Positions 9,147 to 16,845 of a DNA stretch of 64,000 bases are shown piece after piece (position 1 is the stretch's first letter; every line of letters starts with the position of its first letter). The translations under genes and the position numbers were made by a program. The notes below the pieces were generated by a model, which ran no database searches, was not told the DNA's origin, and saw only the letters and a program-made list of their open reading frames with translations. Source of the DNA: UBA2040 sp041674745 (GTDB lineage Bacteria > Bacteroidota > Bacteroidia > Flavobacteriales_D > Crocinitomicaceae); NCBI GenBank assembly GCA_041674745.1, contig JBAYVD010000002.1, positions 124,001-188,000 of the forward strand, read 5' to 3'.

Positions 9147-9808
9147 ATTTCTTTTGCGATATAACCAATACCACGAATGGTTTGAATGTAATTTTCTGTC
9201 TCGTTCAAATCCAATTTCTTGCGCAATGCGTTTATAAAAACGTCTATCACACCGGTATTGTAATCAAAATGTATATCCCAAACTTGCTCAATGATATGGG
9301 TTCTAGTACAAACCTGATCTTTATTTTCAATCAACATTTGCAACAAGGCAAATTCTTTTTGGGTCAAACTTATTTCCTTCTCATTTTTAGTAACAACATG
9401 AGTAGAAGCATCCAAAGTAATTGTACCCAATTTTAATATTTTTGATTTTTGATTCAACCGGAGTTGCGCATGGATACGCGCCAACAATTCATCAAAATGG
9501 AATGGTTTTTTTATGTAGTCATTTGCTCCGCTTTGAAGACCCGTAATCGTTTCATTCACTGTATCTTTTGCGGTCAGAAAAATAACAGGGGTAGTGGTAT
9601 TTGACTTTCTAAATTCTTGACAAATTTCGATACCCGTTTTACCAGGTAACATCCAATCTAAAATCAATAAATCAAAGTCCTCGGATAGGGCTATTTCCAT
9701 TCCTTGAATACCTGTCGCGACAACTTTCACCTCAAACAGTTCTTCTTCCAAACCTTGCTTTAAAAAACTAGCAATTCCCACCTCGTCCTCAACAACCAAT
9801 ATCCTCAT
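9143..9808 (-). CDS. OmpR/PhoB-family response regulator (CzcR/CusR-like)
   Basis: The protein has 221 residues. The receiver domain (1-115) shows the acidic pocket at residues 7-9, phospho-acceptor Asp51 in LILDWMLPG, a Thr in FLTAKD and a Lys in IKKPFHF. The C-terminal winged helix (about 125-221) has the typical EFALLQMLIE and RKKLD...IQTIRGIGY segments. It heads a minus-strand block with its kinase and the efflux genes and is expected to activate them when metal is sensed. Upstream at 9813-9820 the minus strand has a one-mismatch relative of the -7 element (AACCTTTG), so this may be the primary promoter of the block. Confidence 0.92.
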   Translation of the reverse strand: MRILVVEDEVGIASFLKQGLEEELFEVKVVATGIQGMEIALSEDFDLLILDWMLPGKTGIEICQEFRKSNTTTPVIFLTAKDTVNETITGLQSGANDYIKKPFHFDELLARIHAQLRLNQKSKILKLGTITLDASTHVVTKNEKEISLTQKEFALLQMLIENKDQVCTRTHIIEQVWDIHFDYNTGVIDVFINALRKKLDLNETENYIQTIRGIGYIAKEI

Positions 9809-9882
9809 ACTACAAAGGTTACATATTTAGGCTAGAATCGCAATTACTTTGACTTAAGTTTTGCTTAAATTTCTGCACAAAA

Positions 9883-9910
9883 AAAGTCCTGCCATTTCCG
9901 ACAGGACTCT
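9883..9910 (-). terminator. Rho-independent terminator after the mono-haem lipoprotein gene
   Basis: The arms AGTCCTG (9885-9891) and CAGGACT (9902-9908) pair perfectly around a 10-base loop. Read on the minus strand, the stem is followed directly by a run of T residues. It ends transcription from 9930-10298 before the response regulator gene. Confidence 0.75.
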
Positions 9911-9929
9911 CCATTATATTATTTGATAA

Positions 9930-10298
9930 TCAATTGTTTAACTTACCTTGTTGCACCCAGCAATCAAATTGATCCGTGGTACTAGAGGCTAACATAGCGG
10001 CCCCTTGTGGCATCGCTTGATATCCACTGGTGTGGCGCATTGTTTTCAAAATACGGTCTGCAGCAGAGCTCACGCCGGAATAAGAACTCAAATTGTACCC
10101 GCCAGCGGATGATCCACTAGTATGACAGCCAGAAGTGTTGCAATTTTGGTCCATCATCGGTTTGATGGTTGAAACATAACTAATCGTAGAGGAACAGGAT
10201 GCAGAAGTAGTCGAAGTTGTTTTCTTTTTACAGGAAAACACGACGGCTGTTGAAATTAGAAAAAGGGCGAAAATGATTTTTGGAGATGAACTTTTCAT
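9930..10298 (-). CDS. Small c-type cytochrome-like lipoprotein with a CX4CH motif
   Basis: This 122-residue protein has a lipoprotein signal (hydrophobic stretch then VFSC, Cys about 23), a Ser/Thr linker, then a cytochrome-like domain with MDQNCNTSGCH, where the two cysteines are four residues apart (CX4CH) rather than two. A later QAMPQG segment fits the distal Met ligand loop of class I cytochromes, and the terminal FDCWVQQG is typical of small Bacteroidota cytochrome domains. It is probably a one-haem electron carrier anchored in a membrane. The gene is flanked by its own terminator and stands alone upstream of the regulator genes. Haem attachment is inferred. Confidence 0.7.
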   Translation of the reverse strand: MKSSSPKIIFALFLISTAVVFSCKKKTTSTTSASCSSTISYVSTIKPMMDQNCNTSGCHTSGSSAGGYNLSSYSGVSSAADRILKTMRHTSGYQAMPQGAAMLASSTTDQFDCWVQQGKLNN

Positions 10299-10496
10299 AG
10301 GTTCTTGAATTAATTGTTTTTTACACCAACGAACAAGTTGGAAGAATATTTACTCTTTTCACAGAATTTAAGGAAATCTTAAGGAAGGAATAAAAAAGTA
10401 AGTTAAAACCAAATCTGCTAAAAATTTGATTTGAGATGAAATGATTTTAACTAATTTCGAAAAATCAAATCAGAAGCTAAACATATTGCTTTTTTC

Positions 10497-11603
10497 GTGA
10501 CTTCCACCGGTTGGGGAGGTTTGGAAATGAATACCCTGAAATTGGCGAAAATATTAACGAGTCAAGGGTATGAAATAACGCTATTTACGCAGGAAGAGGC
10601 TGTCCTGCATAAAAATCATAGTGATTCCTTTAAAGGGGTTGAATTGATTACAAAAAAACGGAAATACTTCGATTTTAAGACAGCCAAAATAATTGCTGAA
10701 AAGCTAAAAGCCAACAAAATACCATTGGTTTTTGTAGTCGACAACAAAGATATTGATGTGTTAGCTTGGACAAAACGGTTGTTCTACAAAGAACTGAAAA
10801 TCGTTTATCAACAGCATATGCAAATTGGCATTAATAAAAAAGATTATATTCATACGTTTCGTTTGCGATCCATCGACACTTGGATTAGTCCTTTGCAATT
10901 TTTAAAAATTGAAATCGGATTGCGAACGCATTTTCCATTGAATCGAGTGAAAGTTATACCGATTGGACTCGATACGGCGAAATTTCTAAACGCCAAATAC
11001 AGCAAAGAAGAAGCACGCAGAAAAATGGGAATTGAAACCGACTTACCACTTTTGGGAATTATCGGTCGGATTTCTGAAAAGAAAGGACAACGATTTGTGG
11101 CTGAAGCCATTTTAGCGCTTAAGAACAAAGGTATTCACTTAGAATTGGTCATTTTTGGTTCCGCTACCGTAAATGATGAAGCGGATAAGAAATATGCCGA
11201 AGAACTGAAGGATTTTGTGGATCAAAATGATTTAAATCAACTCATCCATTTTGTTGATTACAAGGAAGATGTTCACCAATTCTATAATTCTATTGACGTT
11301 TTTGTCTTGGCTTCTCACAGCGAAACCTACGGGATGGTTACGATTGAAGCCATGCTTTCAGGTGTTCCAATTATTGCAACAAATTCTGGTGGCACTCCTG
11401 AGATTTTGAACAATGGAAAATGGGGTAGGCTATATAAATACGAGAATCAAGAACAGTTTTGTGCTGTTTTGCAATCGGCACTAAACGATATGGAAAACAC
11501 ACGCATCATGACGCGAGAAGCAAAAGAAAATGCTACTATTCTCTTTGAATCAACAAAGGAAGTGGAAGCTATTATTTCCGTTTTTCAGCAATACCTTACT
11601 TGA
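10497..11603 (+). CDS. GT4-family glycosyltransferase; 5' end probably displaced by a one-base frameshift
   Basis: The 368-residue reading frame starts at GTG and shows the GT-B fold of family 4: an N-terminal STGWGGLEMNTLK loop for the acceptor side and the C-terminal nucleotide-sugar site with IGRISEKKGQ, then SETYGMVTIEAMLSG and TNSGGTPEIL (the E-x7-E region). A GTG start would remove the first beta strand. An ATG at 10441 opens a frame that reads MILTNFEKSNQKLNILLF and then hits a stop at 10498; one extra T in the T6 run at 10490-10495 would join it smoothly to this frame. The gene is followed two bases later by a second glycosyltransferase gene, so both probably act on one cell-surface glycan. 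Substrate unknown. Confidence 0.85.
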   Translation: MTSTGWGGLEMNTLKLAKILTSQGYEITLFTQEEAVLHKNHSDSFKGVELITKKRKYFDFKTAKIIAEKLKANKIPLVFVVDNKDIDVLAWTKRLFYKELKIVYQQHMQIGINKKDYIHTFRLRSIDTWISPLQFLKIEIGLRTHFPLNRVKVIPIGLDTAKFLNAKYSKEEARRKMGIETDLPLLGIIGRISEKKGQRFVAEAILALKNKGIHLELVIFGSATVNDEADKKYAEELKDFVDQNDLNQLIHFVDYKEDVHQFYNSIDVFVLASHSETYGMVTIEAMLSGVPIIATNSGGTPEILNNGKWGRLYKYENQEQFCAVLQSALNDMENTRIMTREAKENATILFESTKEVEAIISVFQQYLT

Positions 11604-11605
11604 AA

Positions 11606-12394
11606 ATGGAGAGCAGTTTAATCATTTCCTATTACAAAAATCTCCCAAATTTAGCGTTGATCCTAAAAGGACTGCTTGTACAAAGTAGAAAGAATTTTGA
11701 AGTCATTGTTGCAGAAGATGATAATGCAGCAGAAACCATTGAATTTTTGAGAGAATGGTCGTTGAAAGCCGATTTTCCAATTCAACACATTGCTCAACAA
11801 AAAGACGATGGCTTTCGTAAAAACCAAATGTTGAACAGAGCAATATTAGCGAGCAAGTCGGATGCATTGATTTTTATTGATGGAGATTGTATCCCGCATC
11901 GTCACTTTATAAAGGCCTACCAAAAAGCTATTTCAAAAGGAAAAATTCTGTTTGGAAAAAGAGTCAATTTAGGCCCGATCATTTCCAATGAAATACAAAA
12001 AGCAAATTCAATTTCAAGAATCACATTACTGAATGTATTGAAATCTGATTCTGACAAGAAAAAGGAAGGAATCTATTTTCCATTATTGAGTTTAAAAATC
12101 AAAGACACTGGGCTTCTCGGTTGCAATTGGGGAATTTTAAAGGAACACCTTGTCGCCATCAACGGGTACGATGAAGATTATATTTCTGCCGGTGTTGGTG
12201 AAGATGTAGACATTGAATGGAGACTCACCTCAATTGGCTTGAAAATGGTTTCCATGAAGAACAAAGGAATTGTTTACCACATTTATCACCCAAAAGGTTA
12301 TTCCGACGAAAGTGTCCAAGCGAACTATAAACTTTTAAAGGAAAAGAAGTCAGCTGGTCACATTGCCTGTTTGAATGGGTTGAAAAAATTATAA
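11606..12394 (+). CDS. GT2-family glycosyltransferase
   Basis: The 262-residue protein is a GT-A glycosyltransferase. It has the N-terminal SLIISYYKN strand, a DDGFRKNQMLN segment, the metal-binding DGDC (DXD) motif, and a C-terminal region NGYDEDYISAGVGEDVDIEW typical of family 2 and galactosyltransferase-like enzymes. No membrane segment is evident, so it acts at the cytoplasmic face. The frame is open from a TTG at 11600 that overlaps the previous stop; the ATG at 11606, two bases after that stop, is preferred. It is coupled to the upstream GT4 gene and probably works on the same polysaccharide or glycolipid. Its 3' end overlaps the convergent Lrp-family gene by six bases. Confidence 0.85.
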   Translation: MESSLIISYYKNLPNLALILKGLLVQSRKNFEVIVAEDDNAAETIEFLREWSLKADFPIQHIAQQKDDGFRKNQMLNRAILASKSDALIFIDGDCIPHRHFIKAYQKAISKGKILFGKRVNLGPIISNEIQKANSISRITLLNVLKSDSDKKKEGIYFPLLSLKIKDTGLLGCNWGILKEHLVAINGYDEDYISAGVGEDVDIEWRLTSIGLKMVSMKNKGIVYHIYHPKGYSDESVQANYKLLKEKKSAGHIACLNGLKKL

Positions 12395-12859
12395 AGAAAG
12401 TAGCGGCAGAAATTCGGTATTTTTTATCTCTGTCATCACAAACGAACTTTGAACTCGGGCAATATTGCTCAAAATCGCCAACTTTTGGGTAACAAAGTGC
12501 TGATAATCTTCCATGTCACGTACCACAATTTTCAATAAATAGTCGAATAACCCAGCAATGTGGTAACACTCCAAAATTTCCGGTAATTCTTTTACATCCT
12601 CTACGAATTGCTCAATGGTTTCTTTGTGATGATTTTCTAAGGTGACAGAACAGAAGGCAATCAGTTGAAAGCCCAGCTTTTTAGAATCAATTTTCGCCGA
12701 ATATCCTGATATAATGCCACTGGACTCGAGTTTTTTAATGCGCTCAAAAATAGGGGAGTTGGTCATGTTTAATTCGCCAGCAATTTCTTTGATGGTCTTT
12801 TTCCCATCTTTTTGAAGTGATGCGAGTATTTGTTTATCAATGTTGTCCAATTGCGCCAT
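12389..12859 (-). CDS. Lrp/AsnC-family transcriptional regulator
   Basis: The protein has an N-terminal winged-helix DNA-binding domain (LDNIDKQILASLQKDG, then the recognition helix around SPIFERIKKLESSG) and a C-terminal RAM ligand-binding domain (about residues 60-155; GLFDYLLKIVVRDMEDY). Proteins of this family sense amino acids. It is divergent from the Cys/Met PLP enzyme gene across about 157 bases, so it may control that enzyme in response to methionine or a related amino acid; this is inference from position. The frame is also open from an ATG at 12898, which would add 13 residues; the start at 12859 gives the usual family N-terminus. Confidence 0.9.
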   Translation of the reverse strand: MAQLDNIDKQILASLQKDGKKTIKEIAGELNMTNSPIFERIKKLESSGIISGYSAKIDSKKLGFQLIAFCSVTLENHHKETIEQFVEDVKELPEILECYHIAGLFDYLLKIVVRDMEDYQHFVTQKLAILSNIARVQSSFVMTEIKNTEFLPLLSL

Positions 12860-12990
12860 TTTACCACGTATTTTTTCCTTTTTATTAGGAGAATTCAATT
12901 TTATAAAAGTATAAAATTTTTCATTTACACCATAATGAAGAATAATTTACTTAGTATCCTATCATTTACCAAACAAACTGACTCATTTCG

Positions 12991-12998
12991 TACCTTTG
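12991..12998 (+). promoter_or_regulatory. Candidate -7 promoter element of the Cys/Met PLP enzyme gene
   Basis: TACCTTTG matches TAnnTTTG exactly, 18 bases before the ATG at 13017. It contains the TTG that would otherwise be read as an earlier start codon, which argues for the ATG. It lies in the intergenic region shared with the divergent Lrp regulator. Confidence 0.6.
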
Positions 12999-13016
12999 AA
13001 TTATAAATCAGATCTT

Positions 13017-14270
13017 ATGTCACAACACGAATTTAGTCCGGAAAGTTTAATGATGTCTTACGGGTACAAGCCTGAACTTTCAGAAGGAGCCATCAAAGCC
13101 CCAGTTTTTCAAACATCAACATTTGTTTTCAAAACAGCCGAAGAAGGGAAAGCATTTTTTGAATTGGCCTACGGCATTCGTGCGAAAGAAAAAGACGAAC
13201 AGTTGGGTTTGATTTATAGCCGAATCAACAATCCAAATCTTGAAATCTTAGAAAATCGACTGTGTCTTTGGGACAAAGCAGATGATTGTGCCGTATTTGA
13301 AAGTGGTATGTCGGCTATTAGTACGGTTTTATTAGAATTTTTATCTCCAGGCGATTTGTTGCTTTTTTCAACGCCAGTGTACGGTGGAACGGATCATTTC
13401 ATCCATTCCTTCCTGAAAAAGATTGGTGTCGATGCGGTTTCTTTTTATCCTGGACAAACAGAAGCGGAAATTCGTCAAATAATTGAAAAAACAGGAAAAG
13501 CAGATAAATTGGCGATGATTTACGCTGAAACACCAGCCAATCCTACAAATGATATTACAGATATTGAAATGTGTCGAAGAATTGCCGATTCTTATTCTTC
13601 GGACGATAAAAGAGTAATTGTTTCCATTGACAATACGTATATGGGGCCACTTTGGTCGCATCCCTTGTTGATTGGAGCTGATTTGGTCATTTATTCTGCC
13701 ACGAAATACATAGGAGGACACAGTGATCTAATTGCTGGTGCCGTATTGGGCAATGCAGAAGTTATGCAACGCGTAAAAGTGCTACGAACATTTCTTGGTA
13801 ACATGGCAAGTCCGAATACTTGTTGGTTACTTACACGTAGTTTAGAAACACTAAAAGTGAGAATGGAGCAACAAGCCAGAAATGCGAATGAGGTAGCACA
13901 CTGGTTAATTAATCAACCCAAAGTTGAAAAAGTGCATTATTTAGGATTATTGGAAGAAGGAACGGCTGACTACAATTTGTACAAAAAACAATATACTTCC
14001 CCAGGAGCCATGATCTCTTTTGATATCAAAGGTGGCGAATCTGAAGCTTTTCAATTCATGAATCATTTGAAGTTATTCAAAATGGCTGTTTCCCTTGGAA
14101 GCACAGAGAGTTTAGCGCAACATCCAGCAAGCATGACGCACATTGGTGTAGATCCATCTGAACGATTAAAAATGGGTATAACCGATCAATTGGTTCGCTT
14201 GTCGATTGGTGTTGAAGATGCCAAAGACATTATTTGGGACATCAACCAGGCATTGGAGGGAGTTAAATAA
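13017..14270 (+). CDS. Cys/Met metabolism PLP-dependent enzyme (cystathionine gamma-synthase family, possibly methionine gamma-lyase)
   Basis: This 417-residue fold-type I PLP enzyme acts on sulfur amino acids. It shows the tetramer-contact Tyr/Arg segment (GLIYSRINNPN), the cofactor loop FESGMSAIS, VYGGT, the Asp that contacts the pyridine nitrogen (SIDNTYMGPLW), the Schiff-base lysine at residue 230 in SATKYIGGHSD, and the C-terminal SLGSTESLAQHPASMTH substrate region. The reaction could be gamma-synthase, gamma-lyase or beta-lyase; the classical methionine gamma-lyase active-site Cys is not seen after VYGG. The divergent Lrp gene suggests amino-acid control. The start was chosen by the upstream -7 box. 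It ends one base from a convergent gene. Confidence 0.85.
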   Translation: MSQHEFSPESLMMSYGYKPELSEGAIKAPVFQTSTFVFKTAEEGKAFFELAYGIRAKEKDEQLGLIYSRINNPNLEILENRLCLWDKADDCAVFESGMSAISTVLLEFLSPGDLLLFSTPVYGGTDHFIHSFLKKIGVDAVSFYPGQTEAEIRQIIEKTGKADKLAMIYAETPANPTNDITDIEMCRRIADSYSSDDKRVIVSIDNTYMGPLWSHPLLIGADLVIYSATKYIGGHSDLIAGAVLGNAEVMQRVKVLRTFLGNMASPNTCWLLTRSLETLKVRMEQQARNANEVAHWLINQPKVEKVHYLGLLEEGTADYNLYKKQYTSPGAMISFDIKGGESEAFQFMNHLKLFKMAVSLGSTESLAQHPASMTHIGVDPSERLKMGITDQLVRLSIGVEDAKDIIWDINQALEGVK

Positions 14271-14271
14271 A

Positions 14272-15036
14272 TCAATCTCGTTTTTTCGTGTAATACTTTC
14301 CTTGGTTTGGATTGTAAAAGAAAAGGTATTGCAAATCACCGTCTTTTTCAATCTTGTAATCAAAATCATTGTTTAGATTTTTTGGCAAAGGAGTAATCAT
14401 TTTTCCTGGATAAACCAAGATGTCCTTAGCTAAACTATAAGAGCCTGTGGCATATTCAAAGTACGTAACTTTCGATGAATCACTTTTCTCATAATCGAAT
14501 ACGCCCCATTGAAATACCAATTTGGGTACTCCATTGGAAATGGTGTAAAAATTTCGATAACAGGATTCCATGATTCGATAGTCTATGGTAAAATCCTTGT
14601 AGGATTCTGTCTGAATGTTTTCAATATTGATTTTTAAGGGCACAGAGGCACTGGACGTAATGGTTATCGGTCTACTGATATCATTTTTAGCGCCATCGTA
14701 ATAAAAGAAAAAGTTGAAATTACCAGTATATCCAATATTCTCTTGGTTTTTAACGCGGTTTTTGCGCACAGCTTCGTCCAACGCGAATTGTTTTCGATTG
14801 ACAAGCACCAAAGCATCTTCGATATCGTCTGAATCGAATTGTCCTTTGTGTATGCTCAACGTATATTTTTCAGTTGCCGGGATTTGCAATTGAGACTCCA
14901 CTTTGCGTATCACCAATTCCTCCAAACTCAGTTGTTCATCCGGAATCTTCGGTTTTACTTCATCCGAATTTTGATTTCCACCTTTGCACGCTGCTAGCAA
15001 TACAGCATAAATAAGAATTAATCCCATTTTTTTCAT
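14272..15036 (-). CDS. Uncharacterised lipoprotein
   Basis: I do not recognise this 254-residue protein. It has a short lipoprotein signal (lipobox LLAAC, Cys about 17), a linker rich in charged residues, then a mixed alpha/beta domain with FDSDDIEDALVLVNRKQFA, which resembles the FG-GAP or calcium-type DxDxxxD patterns only weakly. The C-terminal half is Tyr/Phe-rich and beta-strand-like (GNFNFFFYYDG, LQYLFFYNPNQGKYY). It is probably a periplasmic or outer-membrane-anchored protein. It runs head-to-head with ung and tail-to-tail with the PLP enzyme gene. A -7 box ends only four bases before its ATG. Confidence 0.65.
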   Translation of the reverse strand: MKKMGLILIYAVLLAACKGGNQNSDEVKPKIPDEQLSLEELVIRKVESQLQIPATEKYTLSIHKGQFDSDDIEDALVLVNRKQFALDEAVRKNRVKNQENIGYTGNFNFFFYYDGAKNDISRPITITSSASVPLKINIENIQTESYKDFTIDYRIMESCYRNFYTISNGVPKLVFQWGVFDYEKSDSSKVTYFEYATGSYSLAKDILVYPGKMITPLPKNLNNDFDYKIEKDGDLQYLFFYNPNQGKYYTKKRD

Positions 15037-15040
15037 GCCT

Positions 15041-15048
15041 CAAATATA
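15041..15048 (-). promoter_or_regulatory. Candidate -7 element of the 14272-15036 lipoprotein gene
   Basis: On the minus strand it reads TATATTTG, an exact TAnnTTTG match. Only four bases separate it from the ATG, so transcription would begin at or next to the start codon and the mRNA may be leaderless. Confidence 0.55.
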
Positions 15049-15067
15049 AGCAACCTTCCCAAATGGT

Positions 15068-15075
15068 TATCTTTG
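15068..15075 (+). promoter_or_regulatory. Candidate -7 element of ung
   Basis: TATCTTTG matches TAnnTTTG exactly, 14 bases before the ung ATG. It is back-to-back with the divergent element at 15041-15048, giving a compact two-way promoter region of about 50 bases. Confidence 0.55.
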
Positions 15076-15089
15076 GTTTTTGACGAAAA

Positions 15090-15770
15090 ATGATTAAAAT
15101 ACTCGATTTACTTCCGGAAAGCTGGAAGATTTTTTTATTCGATCGATGGAGCGAAGCAGAAAGAGACAATTGGGAGATAACAATTCAATCTTGTTTATCG
15201 AAAAATACGGCGCCACCAATTGCTAAATTATTTCATGCCTTTTCTTCCTGCGAACCATCAAATGTAAAGGTGGTGATCATCGGACAAGACCCATATCCAA
15301 CTTTTGGTCATGCAAACGGGATGGCTTTTTCAACGGAAGATTTCGTACATCCCTTTCCAAAAAGTTTAACCAATATATTCAAAGAATTAAAACGTTCGAT
15401 TCCAAACTATGATTTTCCTTTAACGGGTAATTTACAATCTTGGGCGGATCAAGGTGTCTTGCTAATCAATACAGTTCTTACAACAGAAATCGGCATTGCA
15501 AATGCGCACAAGCAAAAAGGCTGGGAGGTATTTACCGACTTAGTATTGAACCAATTGAATGAATCTAGTCATAATTTGGTCGTGTTCTTTTGGGGGAAAG
15601 AAGCACAAGCTAAAATGTCCTTCTTCGACAAAGAAAAACATTGTCTTTTAAGTTCAAGTCACCCAAGTCCACTATCGGTTTACCGTGGATTTGATGGCTG
15701 CAACCACTTTGTAGATTGCAATGCCTATTTGAAATCAAAAAAAATCCCTGAAATCAATTGGCAAAGCTAA
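15090..15770 (+). CDS. ung: Uracil-DNA glycosylase, family 1
   Basis: The 226-residue enzyme excises uracil from DNA as the first step of base-excision repair. It carries the water-activating loop GQDPYPTFGHANGMAFS with the catalytic Asp and the thymine-excluding Tyr, the uracil-binding VLLINTVLT Asn, and the DNA-intercalation loop HPSPLSVYRGFDGCNHF with the catalytic His. The loop has PT where E. coli has HG; the same GQDPYPT form occurs in mycobacterial Ung, so this is a known variant. The length is normal. It has its own promoter and is followed 33 bases later by hemE. Confidence 0.95.
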   Translation: MIKILDLLPESWKIFLFDRWSEAERDNWEITIQSCLSKNTAPPIAKLFHAFSSCEPSNVKVVIIGQDPYPTFGHANGMAFSTEDFVHPFPKSLTNIFKELKRSIPNYDFPLTGNLQSWADQGVLLINTVLTTEIGIANAHKQKGWEVFTDLVLNQLNESSHNLVVFFWGKEAQAKMSFFDKEKHCLLSSSHPSPLSVYRGFDGCNHFVDCNAYLKSKKIPEINWQS

Positions 15771-15790
15771 AATCGGGAAAAGGAATACCT

Positions 15791-15798
15791 TATATTTG
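15791..15798 (+). promoter_or_regulatory. Candidate -7 element of hemE
   Basis: TATATTTG matches TAnnTTTG exactly and ends five bases before the hemE ATG. Transcription would start about at the initiation codon, giving a leaderless or nearly leaderless mRNA. Confidence 0.55.
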
Positions 15799-15803
15799 CA
15801 ACA

Positions 15804-16838
15804 ATGAAATTACAAAATGATCTTATCCTTCGTGCGGCACGAGGAGAAAATATTGAGAGATATCCAGTTTGGTTAATGCGCCAGGCAGGTAGAATTTTAC
15901 CTGAATACAGAGAAGTAAGAGCTTCTTTGTCAGGCTTCAAAGAATTGGTTGAAACACCGGAGCGAGCCGCTGAAGTGACGGTACAACCGGTGGATTTATT
16001 GGGAGTAGATGCTGCGATCATTTTTAGCGACATCTTAGTGGTTCCCGAAGCCATGGGTTTGACTTACCAAATGGTAGAGTCGAAGGGTCCTTGGTTTGAA
16101 AAAACCATTCAATCCGAAAGTGATTTGAAATATGCCGAGTTCAATTTTGACATTGAAGACCGATTGGGTTATGTGTTGGATGCAATAAAAATCGCCAATA
16201 GTGAATTAAACGGACGTGTCCCATTAATTGGGTTCGCAGGCGCACCATGGACTATTTTCTGCTACATGATTGAAGGACAAGGTTCAAAAACATTCAGCAA
16301 ATCGCGCAAGATGTTGTACCAAAATCCAACTTTGGCACACGAATTGCTTTCTCGTATCACAGAAGTGACAATTCAGTATTTGAAAGCACAAGTAAAAGCT
16401 GGCGCACACATGTTGCAAGTTTTCGACTCTTGGGCCGGTATTCTGGGAACAGAACAATATGCTGAATTTGGATTGAAATATTTGGAGAAAATTGCGACAG
16501 CCATCAACGAAGTACCATTGACTTTGTTCTCAAAAGGAGCCATCAACTCAATAGAAGCGATTTCAAAATTGGATTGCAATACGATTGGTTTAGATTGGAA
16601 CATGGATATTGTTGAAATACGGAAAATGGTAGGTGAAAACCACACATTGCAAGGTAATTTAGATCCGTGTGCTCTTTACGCGAGCCATTCCGAGGTGGAA
16701 CGGTTAACAAATAATATGTTGAATTCTTTTTCTAGTAAACGGCATATTGTTAATTTAGGGCACGGAGTTTATCCAGATATCGATCCTGATAAGGTTAGAA
16801 CGTTTATTAACACAGTGAAAAACTATGAACTTAAATAG
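15804..16838 (+). CDS. hemE: Uroporphyrinogen decarboxylase
   Basis: The 344-residue cytoplasmic enzyme decarboxylates the four acetate side chains of uroporphyrinogen III to give coproporphyrinogen III in haem synthesis. The N-terminal signature PVWLMRQAGRILPEYRE with the substrate-binding Arg residues is present, as are IFSDILVVPEAMG with the catalytic Asp, GFAGAPWTI, a FDSWAG segment, and the C-terminal NLGHGVYPDIDPD His loop. The length is standard. It precedes an OmpA-type protein gene by seven bases and is probably cotranscribed with it. The nearby -7 box places the transcription start almost on the ATG. Confidence 0.97.
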   Translation: MKLQNDLILRAARGENIERYPVWLMRQAGRILPEYREVRASLSGFKELVETPERAAEVTVQPVDLLGVDAAIIFSDILVVPEAMGLTYQMVESKGPWFEKTIQSESDLKYAEFNFDIEDRLGYVLDAIKIANSELNGRVPLIGFAGAPWTIFCYMIEGQGSKTFSKSRKMLYQNPTLAHELLSRITEVTIQYLKAQVKAGAHMLQVFDSWAGILGTEQYAEFGLKYLEKIATAINEVPLTLFSKGAINSIEAISKLDCNTIGLDWNMDIVEIRKMVGENHTLQGNLDPCALYASHSEVERLTNNMLNSFSSKRHIVNLGHGVYPDIDPDKVRTFINTVKNYELK

Positions 16839-16845
16839 AAATAAA

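Noticed and set aside
12996..13016. TTG start for the Cys/Met PLP enzyme
   Set aside because: The TTG is inside the TACCTTTG promoter box; the ATG at 13017 follows at a normal distance.
15264..15324. Changed active-site loop GQDPYPT in Ung as a possible new glycosylase
   Set aside because: The same loop is found in mycobacterial Ung, and the catalytic Asp, Tyr and His are kept, so it is a known form.
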